Source of the DNA: Haliclona indistincta | Taxonomy: Eukaryota; Porifera; Demospongiae; Haplosclerida; Chalinidae | Reading direction: 5' to 3' | Assembly (NCBI GenBank): GCA_964017065.1 | Contig: OZ024788.1 | Location: 4,232,887-4,296,886, forward strand | DNA: 64,000 bases | Shown here: piece by piece, positions 53,163 to 64,000 of the stretch | Layout: each line of letters begins with the position of its first letter | Numbering within the stretch: the stretch's first letter is position 1 | Notes under the pieces: model-generated | What the model saw: only the letters and a program-made list of their open reading frames with translations | Database searches by the model: none | What the model was told of the DNA's origin: nothing | Program-made: the position numbers and the translations under genes

Positions 53163-54100
53163 TTGCTCCACTCCATTACCAGGCGGACTCTCGCTACTGT
53201 GAATGAGGAACTGGATCAACTGCTACAGCTAGCGGTATCCTCTTCCTCTGCCAACACATACCGCACGGGTCAGAGACAGTTTGTCCGGTTCTGCCAGTCG
53301 ATAGGAGCCCGTCATTTACCAGCTACCAAGAAGACAGTGGCGCTGTTCGCTGCACACCTTGGCCGATCTGTCTCCCCCTCAACCATCAAGGTATACCTGG
53401 CTGCTGTATCCTTGTCCCATCGACAGGCGGGTCTCAGCAGTCCCTCCCGTCACAACCCAGCTCTGCGGCTGGCACTAAAGGGTCTCACTAGACGGCAGGC
53501 TGGTGCAATTCGGCACGTGAGAGCACCTATCACTACAGGCATCCTCCAGCTACTTATCAGAACACTCCACCTAGCCAAGCCATGGTGCTACCTGGAGAGG
53601 TCCATGCTGGCAGCAGCACTCTGCCTGGGTTTCTACGGCTTCCTCAGAGGGGGTGAGCTGATGCCCCAAACAAGCACACTTTTAACCCAAGGACCCACCC
53701 CACCTCAGCGGACATTAACCTCTCAGCAGAGGGACTCCAGCTTCTCATAAAGAGATCAAAGACAGATCAGCTGGGCAGAGGGCATACAATTTCACTATTT
53801 AGAAGCACGGCTGCACTCTGTCCAGTAGCCATCATAGAAAACTACCTGGCTAGGCACAACCCAAGCCCCGACCAACCTCTTTTCCTCCACTGCGACGGGA
53901 CCCCTGTCTACATACGTCAATTCAGGGCTATGCTACGAGAGCTTCTCTCACTAGCCGGGCTCCCTCCTGACGACTATAACACACACAGCCTCAGGATTGG
54001 AGCAGCTACTTCTGCGGCAAAAGAAGGAGTCTCTGCAAAAGTCATCAAAAAGCTGGGAAGGTGGCGCAGCAGGACCTACAAGCTGTACATACGGAATTAG
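53163..54100 (+). pseudogene. Frameshifted tyrosine recombinase
   Basis: The first frame gives ANTYRTGQRQFVRFCQ, IKVYLAAVSLSHRQAG and the first catalytic Arg in FYGFLRGGEL. A single shift near 53,680 moves the rest into another frame, with ALCPVAIIENYLARH, the second catalytic box HSLRIGAATSAA, Trp in LGRWRS and Tyr in TYKLYIRN, stopping at 54,100. All catalytic residues exist across the two frames, so one indel inactivated it, or the assembly has one error. Confidence 0.8.
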
Positions 54101-54238
54101 ACATTGTACTCCCTATCACTCTCCTGTCTTGCTCACCCTTTTATCTTCTGTTGTACAATGTATCATTACTGTGAACCCAAAAAAAATATTTTGCTGGTTA
54201 GCGATTCTAATGACGCAGCTGCGCCCTATTTGGAGAAA

Positions 54239-54442
54239 GTTGGGCGGTACCCTTGTGAACCTCGTCCCAAATAGGTCAGCCAGATTGGAACCAGCGTTCC
54301 CAGTCCGGGGGTCTATGAGCGAGTCAGCACTCGCAGAGCATCACCGGGGTATGCCAGCCTGACCCTCCATTATGCCAAACACAATAATTGAAAATTGTTG
54401 GTATCATTAAAGCATGGTCACTAGGGTGCGTCTCAGCATTAA
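54239..54442 (+). repeat. Direct repeat B1 of the truncated element
   Basis: 204 bp, nearly identical to 54,763-54,966; both start GTTGGGCGGTACCC and end at GCATTAA. Confidence 0.88.
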
Positions 54443-54762
54443 GGGTGAGTTAATGAGGTCAACTTGGTTTAATGCATAGCACTCTAGGGATGTCGGAGAC
54501 AGCTGGTAAGCAAGGCTGAAACATGTTGACAAGCATAGGGCAGTTATCGGCTGTAGAACTGGTCAGAATGCGGCCGCTTGAGCATGGTTGACATGTACAA
54601 GTAAGCATGGGCACAACGTGCACGAAGCGTAAACAACCATCAGGGTTCACAGTATTTAAAGCTCAATGCTGAGTGTACTGCAACAAACAGTCTCACTCGA
54701 GCATTGTTCTTGTCACCCACCACTCATCCCTCCCCATCACTATAGCATCACTCATTCATCAG
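54443..54762 (+). other. Putative A2 block between B repeats
   Basis: 320 bp unique in the window. By analogy with the 16,412 element it should equal the lost A1 end, but no copy exists here to confirm it. Confidence 0.5.
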
Positions 54763-54966
54763 GTTGGGCGGTACCCTTGTGAACCTCGTCCCAAATAGGT
54801 CAGCCGGATTGGAACCAGCGTTCCCAGTCCGGGGGTCTATGGGCGAGTCAGCACTCGCAGAGCATCACCGGGGTATGCCAGCCTGACCCTCCATTATGCC
54901 AAACATAATAATTGAAAATTGTTGGTATCATTAAAGCAAGGTCACTAGGGTGCGTCTCGGCATTAA
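54763..54966 (+). repeat. Direct repeat B2 of the truncated element
   Basis: Copy of B1; its end would be the right boundary of the element. Confidence 0.88.
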
Positions 54967-55178
54967 TTCAGCAATTAAAGGGTTAAGGACTTGGAGCAAC
55001 TGTTGCTAATGACTGGACATAATGTCTGATCAATAAAAAGCCTTGCCCTCATGTATGTGAATACTATTGTAATAGTGTTTATGAATGCGATTACATGCAC
55101 ACGTATAGTTTACAAAGTGTGACCATAGGTACAGAGCATAGCAACAATCATGGCAAAGTGGGCCTGTGATGCAGCTGG

Positions 55179-55335
55179 TACAGCGGTTTTATTACTCCTT
55201 GCAACAGCCACAAAAGCGTAAAGCGTGATCCGTGCCTTATTTGGAAGGTAGATTACATTGCGTGGTTCAGCTTGAACATGGTTTACGCTCTACGCTTCAT
55301 GCTCTACGCTTGCAAGATGTAATAAAACCGCTGTA
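55179..55335. mobile_element. Small MITE
   Basis: TACAGCGGTTTTATTA and its complement bound 157 bp; the interior repeats ACGCTT-type words. AGCT lies next to both ends and may be the target duplication. Confidence 0.7.
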
Positions 55336-55480
55336 GCTCTTCCAAGAAGTCTAGTAGGCAAGTGACTACAGCTACTGTAGTTTACAGTCATGCTATTTGG
55401 GCAGTTTGAAAAGACTGCAGCGACTGTGGTACAAAAGCAAATTCTCCCAATACAGTGTAACCTCGATCATTTGGACAGCT

Positions 55481-56100
55481 TTGGTCACCAAGTGGCTAGC
55501 CTCGTTCCCTGCCAAATTTTCGCAACGCAGAAATGCAATGGCGAAAATTGGGCCTGGTAAATGTACAAACTGCAAGGGTACTATAGTGCGCATGCTCAGA
55601 CTATACCCCGGTATCTGGGGTATTCGTAATCTTTTTGGGCATTCTTACACCGTATACTAGCCCGTTCCCGAAGCACTTTCTGTGTTCTTCCAAGAGTAAA
55701 AGTATCGTACAGCTCGGCATTTGTGCTGTTCTGCCTTGATCAACATGGTTATACACTAAAGCCTAAGCACGAGGAGACTTTTTATCACTGTTCTGCAACA
55801 GTTTTGTGATTTTTGTCTGATTTTCTATGTGGAACAGCAAGTGTTTTAGCCGCCAACTTCTCCCATTCCTTTGTGAAAGAAAGCTGAAGCAATCCAGTAT
55901 CCCTAAAGGCGAGCGCTGTGTCGTTTTAGTGTTGTTTGATTCATCGCTAGCAAGCGTTCGTTAACAATATTCATTGCTGAGTGATATGAATAACATTATC
56001 TCTACCCATGCAGTGTGTACCAGGCCCAATTTTCGCCATTTCGTTCCGTTGCATTCCACGTTGCGAAAATTTGGCAGAGAACGAGGCTACTGAGTGGCCA
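55481..56100. mobile_element. Long inverted-repeat element
   Basis: An arm of about 80 bp at 55,481-55,559 (with CCAAATTTTCGCAAC and AATTGGGCCTGGTA) is mirrored at 56,018-56,100. About 460 bp lie between without a transposase ORF. Probably a non-autonomous DNA transposon. Confidence 0.7.
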
Positions 56101-57579
56101 GATAAGCGAAAAGTCCAGATAACGAAAATCAAAATGGCAGCCGTTCACAAGCATCCAAACGATGGCAATCTTACCATGGGGAGGTGCCAGACAGCCTGGC
56201 TACACAACAACAGCAAACAGCAGAGTGCCCGTTAATTATATTCATAACTTGTAAAGCAGCACCTGATAATTATGAAGTAGTTAATATTATTCATACTTCA
56301 TGCAGCTACCCTTTCTTTTTTCTACAACACTTTTAGTTATAAAGTTCTTGTGTGTGGTGCACAGTCACCTAGTGGTCTCCTCTTAATATTCCAAGTTTGA
56401 GTGTTGTTGCATAAACAGCATTAGCGGGACAGACGACGCCTGCTGGCGAGCGTTAGATACACTATGTGCGACAGCGACACAAGACAGATGAGAATAAAAA
56501 CGACACACTTGCCTTCTTGTGCTTCACAAGCATTTGCATCGTTTTCCCCGAAATAAAGCCTGGTTTCTTGAATATTAGCCAGTTATGCCACTCACGTGTC
56601 GATATGCAGCTATTACATGGAAGATATAGCTTACTTCGTTAAAATCAATGCAAATGTCTATGGCCTGATGTCTAACGGACTCAATCCAGCTAGCAAAAGC
56701 AGCCTGCGTCAAGGAACAGCGAAGCATTGTGTACCTAAAATCTGTCCTCCATTAGCCGCCATGATGGTGAGCGCGCGCCGCAAAATTTGTATTACGACTA
56801 TTGGGCATAGCCGGTTGACGATCAATATCTATGAATAAACCGTGAATATTATTATTTACTTGCTGTTTCCGGTGAAGCGCCACCTTAATCCAGTTAATCC
56901 GGATAATCGAGGGTCCGAGGTCCGTAATGTGGGCATGGTGAGCCTCTCTGTGCAAGCGAGCAAGTGGGCCGTACTGGGGTCTCCCAGTGCACCTCGCATG
57001 CTGCTGCTGTTGCTGCTAGACTCTAGAGCTTCCAGGTACAGTGGATTGCACTTCGCTTGGAACACCACGCGTTATGCGTTCGTAATAAAAATTAATTATT
57101 ATTATTGAATTTACGGTAAGCCTATTATTATCATCGCGTGATCGCTACCACTGTATGCACTACTACTATCTAGGCTACCTCGATCATCATTTCATCCTCC
57201 ACCGAATTATGTGGCCATCCTGTCGTTATGGCTAAGTCGCTGCCATCGATTGCTTTGAATCTTGGGCAGGCTACTATTAGTGTTCAGGTAATTTTACAGT
57301 TGTATATTATATGCCACTTGACCCGACTGTTCACATTACAGAATAACCCTGTAACTTCTGCTGTCAAAGCAAATGATACATTTCGCTACTCTGTCAAGCT
57401 GATAAATTCTAAGAAAAAAGTGAATATATGGTACTCGATCAGCAGTGCACAATATTACGGGCGGCCCCTGGCCAATTTCTGCACGTTAGTTAGAAATGAC
57501 CGAGTAAAATTGCATATGTTCAGCCGTCTGACCGACTGACTCTTGTGTTAGAAAAATAGTTGCCAGTGGACACCGCAAA
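56101..57579. other. Gene-poor stretch
   Basis: Only short ORFs. The plus-strand ORF at 57,228-57,539 (MAKSLPSIALNLGQ start) has no domain I recognise and lacks neighbours to support it. The phrase AATCCGGATAATCGAGGG near 56,900 resembles Tc/pogo-type transposon ends. Confidence 0.45.
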
Positions 57580-58073
57580 ATGAAGAGAGCGAAGGCCAGC
57601 AGCAAATCAGATACTCCTGATGCCAAGAAACGAAAGGTGACTTACTCTACGTATGAAAAGTGGCGGCGTGATTTCGATCGCGAATGTAAAACGGTTACGT
57701 GGCTTGGGTGCGAGAGCGGAATTTCAGAAGGGAAACGAGTTGTTATATTACAAGGCTGAACTGTACTGTGTGTATGAAATACAAGGCAAAGATTATGGGC
57801 AGAAGAAACTACAGCGAGCGCTGGATCACAGGAGCAGATTCGCTTCGCACTAGTAATATACGTGACCACGCCCACAGCGATCAACATCAGCATGCAATGA
57901 CCTTGCTTGCGCGAGAAAAAGCAACAGCTCGTGGAGAAAGCAGTTCTTCTTATGTGCCTATAGGTATAGCTTTACATCGCTTACCTGACGAAGAGAGGAA
58001 GGCACTACGCAGAAAGTTTGATTTTGCTTTCATTATAGCACAAGAAAAGTTTTCTTTCATAAATTTCCAGTGA
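57580..58073 (+). pseudogene. Broken transposase-like zinc-finger N-terminus
   Basis: It starts MKRAKASSKSDTPDAKKRKV, a basic nuclear-localisation-like stretch, then YEKWRRDFDRE. After a frameshift near 57,720 it continues with CTVCMKYK, IRTSNIRDHAHSDQHQHAM-like spacing (C-x2-C...H-x3-H, reading LRTSNIRDH then SDQHQHAM) and LRRKFDFAFIIAQEKFSF. The pattern resembles the BED/TTF-type finger at the start of hAT-derived, ZNF862-like proteins. It ends where the dispersed repeat at about 58,080 begins, so the catalytic part is absent. Confidence 0.55.
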
Positions 58074-58137
58074 TTTGCGATTTAGAAGAACGCCATGGCG
58101 TTAAGCTAGGATCAGCCTACAAGACAGAGACTGCCGT

Positions 58138-58423
58138 CAATGTGCAAAAATGTGTTTTCCGAGGATCCTGAAGCCATAAATGTCCAATTTTTCTTGACAG
58201 CCATATTGTTTGTGTTAAACTGTTGTGAAATTTGCGCTGAAGCCATAGAAATGCCAGCGCCATAAGGTTTAGTCCAGGGCGCGCGTCGAAAACCACTGGA
58301 TTTTTACGGTTATTTGTATTCTTCAATTTAGCTTACTTTTGGGATATTTTAATACTTTTTGATAAAGTTATGGTGTCTGAAGAATGTATGTCGCCTAAAG
58401 GCGACAATAGGGGTTAAAGGGTT
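58138..58423 (+). repeat. Dispersed repeat with GTCGCC/GGCGAC hairpin, copy 1
   Basis: About 285 bp matching 62,868-63,153; both end with ATGTCGCC...GGCGACAATAGGGG. The terminal hairpin may be the transposon end. It truncates the zinc-finger ORF to its left. Confidence 0.8.
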
Positions 58424-58882
58424 AAAACACACCATAAAAGGTTGTTTTAAAGTGATCTCAGTTTAGAGCTTTTACCAACACATAAAAATGCCTAGGTTAT
58501 TTGCAGCGAATTAAATTTAACTCTATTTGCCTCAAGTTAGCTGAAAAAGTGATGCAAAATCAGCCCAAACAGCGCTTACTGATTGTATTACAAGATTTGC
58601 ATGCGTTGGTTGCTATTGATATTACGTGGCGTTATAATTCTCTTTTTCTGTCTAACTCAACCAACTTCTGCAATAAGTCATTAGGGAGGCACGGTAGTGC
58701 CTCCCTATGTAGGGTTGAACGGAAAAAAAGATGGCGGCTACATACAATGTATTAGCGTTCAAACGCTGATATTTCGCCTCGTGATGAATTCTATACGTCA
58801 AAAGACACTTAGATCTGCTCACTGGCGTTGCCCCATCTTACAGTAGCAAGGAGATTGCTCAAAATTGTTACTAAAGTGACGA
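58424..58882. other. Gene-poor stretch
   Basis: A small palindrome AGGGAGGCACGGTAGTGCCT occurs at about 58,683. Nothing else is recognisable. Confidence 0.45.
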
Positions 58883-59892
58883 ACCTGGAAACGGTGAAAA
58901 TCGACTTTCGTCATCTTCGTTTTCTTCTTCTTTCTTCCACTCACCTAGCGCCTTTACGCAAGCGGTGCCGAGACAAAAACACTCACGAACAGTCGTGAAA
59001 TTCTCCTGGCAGGTACCTTTTGAACTTTGTTTTTAGCGAAACGGCTATATAAATTCTGCGATTTCTCGATCGTGATCCATTGTCAGCTAAGTGTTAGACG
59101 CCATTATTGCGATTGCGTAATACGCACGTGACCAGGCACTATAGCACACGTGACCAAGCACTAGCTTGAGTATCGCCTGCCGTATGGATGACGGAGAACA
59201 CATATTTGTCTGGAGTCTTCGAAGAACGGTAAGCTCGAGTAGGATCGCCATTCTGCGCTTGCCAGATAATTATAACCACCGTACAGGTCTACAAACAAGT
59301 GTGGGCGGGGCTCGTATGCACTGCATGCGATATGCATGCATGAGTAGGCGAGCTGATATGTACAGCATAACGATTATCTTTAGATACAAGTTAATAATAA
59401 AGAAAAGCCATCAACAACAGGAAAAATAAACCAATGGTGGAAACAAAGACGGCTCAGTACGTGTATGATAATTTATTGAACGGCACTTCACTGAAAAGGA
59501 AAAAAGGACACAAACAAGAAAATTAAAAAGATTTCTATCGAAATCAAAAGGATGCAGGGTTGTAAAATCTACTACTGGTTCACAATGTAAATTAACAAGG
59601 AACAAACATGGAATGGTAACACGATTGACTTGCTAACAGACCATAGATCCCTACATCAGTGGCTGTACGTAAGAACAATAGTTTGATAGTTTGTCACAAG
59701 CTGAATGCACGTCAGGTGGCTATAGCTGAACTTGCAACCACAACAGCCACTGATGTAGGGATCTATGGTCTGATAGCAAGTCAATCGTGTTACCATTCCA
59801 TGCTTGTTCCTTGTTAGTTTACATTGTGGACCAGTGGTAGATTTCACAACCCTACATCCTTTTGATTTCGATAGAAATCTTTTTAATTTTCT
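58883..59892. repeat. Dispersed foldback-containing repeat, copy 2
   Basis: Second copy of the repeat at 1-1,046. Its hairpin arms are about 59,515-59,666 and 59,744-59,892. The right terminus is common to both copies; the left boundary in this copy is near AACCTGGAAACGG. Confidence 0.8.
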
Positions 59893-60623
59893 TGTGAATA
59901 TGACTAACCAAACAATGCGTAATGTTTGTGTAAAATTTTTGCTACTATGCGCTCTCATAATCAGCAGGGAGATCACCAATCATGCATAAAGATCAATACA
60001 TGCTTATTATTAGGTGGCGAGTAGACCTCTTTAATAACTTTTAAAAGTAGCTATGCTTTTCAAGCAATGGATAATAGTACTGACGTGCTCCAGTAGGCAG
60101 TTTGTTTTCCTACATTGATTATAGCAAGTTTACCCTCACTTCGTGGAGCTGTGAAATCGGCCATTAAAAAGTTCAATGTTCATACGTTTCTTTAGCTGTG
60201 TGTAACTTACAAAGTTAAAACTGCTCGAGCAATTTCATCTGCCATTTTGGGGAAAAGATTTTTATAAATATCACTGAGGGATGTTCGCACACATTACTAT
60301 AGCTGCGTAAACTGTGCTAATTAGCAGCGAAACACCAAAAACAGCTGTAATATTGTGTTCGAGAGTCACTCAGAAATATCAATACGTAAAGATGGCAGAT
60401 GAACTTCCTTGAGCAGTATTAGCTTTGTAAGTTTCATTCAGCTAAAGAAAAGTTTATTGAGCGCACAGCACTACATCGGCTTACACTATGAGTTTAAAAC
60501 TTACATTGATCATTGATAGGTAAACTAACTGCATACCGGAACACTATTTGTACAAATACCCATTGCTAGTCATGAATCTCGTTTATTTCCTTAACTAAAC
60601 TAAACAGGGTACATGTAACTAAC
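59893..60623. other. Gene-poor stretch
   Basis: AT-rich with no supported gene. It may be intron of the gene whose exons lie at 60,624 and 63,886. Confidence 0.45.
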
Positions 60624-63600
60624 CTTTAGATTTTCTAACTGATGGTATAGGATCATGCAGTATAGTGCCATCAGGAGCCTCTAGTGCTCTCTCAATATTG
60701 AATGTGTTTTTTGGTTGTCTCACTCCAATGAGAGTGATAGGTTGTCTTATGATGAGATCACTCTTATCACTGTCAGTAGCTCTGAGTGTCATCCCACAGT
60801 ATGGTGGCTCACCCTCACCAGTATACTGCTCCACTGCAGCTGTAGTCACCTGAAAAAGATTGTTGAATTGATTTTTTATTCAATGTACTAGGTATGCGCG
60901 TGCATGCATGTGTGTACATCAATGTGGGTGCTCTGCCTGGTTCACTGGGACATTCTACACTGGTTCGAATCCCAACCAGGGCAGAAGAGAAAGATATCAT
61001 TGTACCTCCAACCTACCAGCCCACCCATCTGTAAAATGGGTACCTGGTCCAGGGACGTAACTAGGATTAGAGAGCAGAGGGGCAAGAAAGGAATGCATGT
61101 GCTATTTTGATTAATATTCATGAGATGACGTCATATGTAGTCATTTCGTGGTACATTTTAAAGGCAATAAGCTCACGATTGTTGCCTGCAGCTAGCTTGT
61201 AGGTTGATTCTTGCTGAAGCGAAGGCTCAGGAAGTGAATTGGTTTTACAGTCTTGAAAAGCAGGGGTAACTGTCTCCTGCCCTACCGTAGTTACGCCACC
61301 ATGGCAGTCGCTGGGAACCAGAGGAAATTCATGAGCGCCCTCATTGTTCACACCTCTAATCCTAGTCTCAGCTAGTGCTCCTGCGAATTCGTTAGCCTGG
61401 CTCCAGGAGGGTATCTGCACGCACCAGCTTTATACAGCACAGTTATTCCCGGCCTTGTCAGGTGCATTAATGGTATCTATTACCACCGGGTGAGCATCAT
61501 TGCATTCAATGGCAAAAGCTTTGTGTTGCATGGCAGTGATTGTACATTCACTTGCTACATGTATGTAAGACCTTGTTTACACAACATTTCTTGCAAATAC
61601 ACATCTCTGGCTTTGTTTACATGCATACATTTTTCTACAGGAAGTGTTTATTAGCACTCCAAGAAACTCAAAGAATGTGGCAGGGCATTTTAAGAAGCAC
61701 GCAGTGCTTGATAGTAAGCACAAAGCGATGATAACGATTAGGATTGTACTACAATGCATGGGTGTGATCAAAGGAACCGCCAGTCATCTAAATCTCAACA
61801 TCACCTCAGGAAGTTAGAAGACTCTTCTAACTATCGCTGTGCAATTAGAAATAAAATCCAAGAGATGTGCTAAGTCTCAGTGTTACTCGACAAATGTTCG
61901 CTTCTAGCCAGGAAAAACCAAGCACTTGTTAACACACAGCCAACAGGAAACGATGCAATCGATGAGCGATAACTTCAGACAGCTATACGACGCTCAACTC
62001 ACTTATGAGCACACAATGCCTTGATTGAATGATGCCAAACGGTTCAGAACACAAAATACCTTGGGAACGCTGGCTCCTAGACATGCAATTCCTTCAAGCG
62101 AACGATTCTTGGATTGCAAATGGGCATGCATAGCCATCAAACAGCAACGCCCGGTACGATTACAAACTGTAGACGCACAATGCCACCACAGAACAACGCC
62201 TAGCTAGCTATAGATTCGATACAGCACAGCACAGAGAGACCCTAGCTAGCTATCAATTGAGCTTGCTGCACACACGGCACAGAGTACGCATGCGTAGACA
62301 CCCACGCATTGTAGTACAAAGCAGATAAAATCCACCTACCTTGGGTTACTGGATAATTAATTAGACGCTTAACCCTTTAAGGCCTATAGCGGCTTTAGCC
62401 GCCATAATTGACTCCACCTACTCTAGACGTCATAAAAAGTGTCAAAAGTGCTCTAGAAAGGTCAAACCAAGTTTATTTGCAAAAGACGACTTTACCTGAA
62501 AAAACCACCTGTTTTTTGGCACGCCCTCCCCACTAAAACGTACAGCACAGGAGGAATTTTAACCCTTTAATTACTAAATTATCCAGCTGAAATTTTAACC
62601 TCGTAAATGCTGACCACTTCTCTCATGAATATCTTGTGTGTCTTTTGTGCTACTGGTCTCAAATTTGCGTCCTTTTACCCCAGTGAGTAGCCGCAATTGC
62701 CCACACTCAAGTCGGTCAATATGCCCCTCCCACTTCGAAAGTGAAGCCAATAAAGTGCAACGACCTCGTCAAATTTTGCTCAAAGTTAGTGCTTTGGGGC
62801 TGGCTGCTGAAAAGTACACACAAATAGCAGTGGTTTTGGTGAGTGCAAAATGTAGCCCAGATCATAGAGAATGCACAAAAATGTGTTTGCGAGTACCCTG
62901 AAGCCATAAAATGTCCAAATTTTATTGGCAGCCATTTTGTTTTTCCTAAAATGTTATGAAATTTTCACTGAAGCCATAGAAAATGCCGTCGCCATAACGT
63001 TTAGCGCAGGGGCACGCTGAAAACCGGTCAATTTTTTGCGGTTATTTGTATTCTTCAATTTGGCTTAATTTTGGGATTTTTAACACTTTTTGATAAAGTT
63101 ATGGTGTCTGAAGTATGTATGTCGCCAAATGGCGACAATAGGGGTTAAAGGGGGGTGTCCCCCCGTTAACCCGGGGTTCGAAGGGGCAGAGCCCCTCCCC
63201 ACTTTTGGCATTATAAAGCTTCAGGATGCCCGGAAATGTATACTTGGGCATGGAATATGGTCTAAACTATGCTGTTTGCTCACCTGGACACCACCACGTT
63301 TTTGTATCAGTCACAAGGGCTAAACTAAGACCAAAATTGGCTGAAAATGCACTTAAGCGGCTTCAGTTCCGAAGTGGGAGTGCCCAACTCAGAGTTTAGT
63401 ACATGGTCGTAAACTTTGACATACCAGGAAACAACAGTGCTAGTTTGGAACAGCTAACGTACTGCATGTTGTAGAAAATGTAAGACAAACTGTCAGTTTA
63501 GAGCAAGTCGAATTTTCGTCAAAATAATTCAGTCACTAAAGAGTTAACCGCCTCGTGTATATCCAGTAACCCGCGGTAGGTATCTATACTCTTTTACCAG

Positions 63601-64000
63601 ATAGACATCATTATTGCACCCTTATCAACATTTTTGCAAGTATAAAGGCCATGGTAAGTTTTTATAATAAAGTACGTTTTAATTTTCGCCGTTTTCATGT
63701 AAACAAATGCGAAAATGGTTTCAGCAAAACGTCTTCGTATAAACAGGGCCTAAATCAACCACTGCCAGCAGCACAGAATTTATGGTTACAACCAAAGCAA
63801 TAGTAGATTATAGTGTCATCTGAATCATGCTAGTATGCACCCAGAAACATACATACATTATAATTGATATTGTTCAATTACTTACTTGTTGATACTGTTG
63901 GTTGATAGTCACTTCCCATCCAGCTGGTATTACTGTCTCATCAGTAGAAACCTTTATCTCACCACCTCCAAACTTGATATCAAAAGGTGAATGACTATCA
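60624..64000 (-). CDS. Two exons of an unrecognised gene, open at the right edge
   Basis: Exon A (64,000-63,886, partial) reads DSHSPFDIKFGGGEIKVS... and ends at CAACAA/GTAAGT. Exon B (60,849-60,624) follows TTTTTCAG in matching phase 0, continues VTTAAVEQYTGEGEPPYC and ends at AAAG/GTTAGT in phase 1, so at least one more exon is expected further left. The text (alternating polar and hydrophobic residues, few charged helices) suggests beta-rich extracellular or adaptor-type sequence, but I cannot name a domain. The 3-kb intron contains the SINE-like and dispersed repeats below. Confidence 0.55.
60925..61060 (+). repeat. SINE-like fragment with box B
   Basis: GGTTCGAATCCC (box B) is followed by CAGGGCAGAAGAGAAAGATA and TCTGTAAAATGGGTACCTGG. 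It lacks a clear box A. It differs from the SINE at 37,274. Confidence 0.5.
61061..62867. other. Intronic, gene-poor stretch
   Basis: Short unsupported ORFs only. A hairpin GCGGCTTTAGCCGC at about 62,389 sits in a block beginning AACCCTTTAAGGCC, similar in style to the GTCGCC hairpin repeats. Confidence 0.45.
62868..63153 (+). repeat. Dispersed repeat with GTCGCC/GGCGAC hairpin, copy 2
   Basis: Matches 58,138-58,423 with scattered differences. After it comes a G/C-rich block (GGGGTGTCCCCCCGTTAACC) with its own small palindrome. Confidence 0.8.

Larger units (their letters stand above)
53163..54966 (+). mobile_element. 5'-truncated tyrosine-recombinase retrotransposon remnant
   Basis: A recombinase gene is followed by direct repeats B1 (54,239-54,442) and B2 (54,763-54,966) around a unique 320-bp block, matching the B1-A2-B2 end of DIRS-order elements. 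No RT, gag or A1 lies to the left, so only the 3' part was kept. This is a different lineage from the element at 16,412: its recombinase and repeats do not match. Confidence 0.7.

Noticed and set aside
57228..57539. 103-codon ORF
   Set aside because: No domain, no splice or neighbour support; listed only in the gene-poor stretch.

Overview
The window reads as genomic DNA of a marine sponge, most like Amphimedon queenslandica. That assignment is inference: it rests on a tandem cluster of NACHT-type NLR genes carrying viral-type 2A peptides, very short spliceosomal introns, and a dense load of small inverted-repeat transposons and tyrosine-recombinase retrotransposons. No sequence search was possible.

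Positions 1-36,400 are a tandem array of units of about 8.7 kb, all coding on the minus strand. Each unit holds a copy of the 3' exons of a TMEM175-like channel gene, followed about 300 bp further along the minus strand by a seven-exon NLR gene. Terminal TMEM175 exons recur at about 1,726, 10,440, 26,076 and 34,853. The NLR genes are NLR-1 (9,654-3,896), NLR-2 (25,773-12,904) and NLR-3 (34,565-28,618). Each has a signal-anchor exon, four small phase-1 exons of which one ends in an intact 2A motif (D-[V/I]-E-x-N-P-G-P), a death-fold-like exon and one large NACHT exon. I infer that the 2A separates a membrane-anchored leader from a cytosolic death-NACHT sensor. NLR-2 is stretched by a 6.6-kb DIRS-order retrotransposon (16,412-23,010) in its sixth intron. 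That element appears complete, with split direct repeats A1...B1-A2-B2, a spliced gag, RT-RNase H and tyrosine recombinase.

Positions 34,853-40,095 hold the parental TMEM175-like gene in small exons. It is interrupted by a SINE, a TTAA-flanked inverted-repeat element and microsatellites. Positions 41,671-42,560 are a foldback element with tandem repeats in arms and loop. Positions 42,905-44,950 are a damaged USP47-like ubiquitin protease fragment. Positions 45,024-48,340 are a decayed R2-type retrotransposon with zinc fingers, RT and a restriction-like endonuclease.

Positions 48,511-51,713 encode NLR-4 (minus), a conventional Death-NACHT-LRR gene without a 2A, contrasting with the array. Positions 53,163-54,966 are a 5'-truncated, frameshifted tyrosine-recombinase retrotransposon that keeps its B1-A2-B2 end. 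The rest (55,000-64,000) is mostly repeats, a broken transposase-like zinc-finger ORF, a second copy of the repeat that opens the window, and two exons (60,624-60,849 and 63,886-64,000) of an unrecognised minus-strand gene that runs off the right edge.
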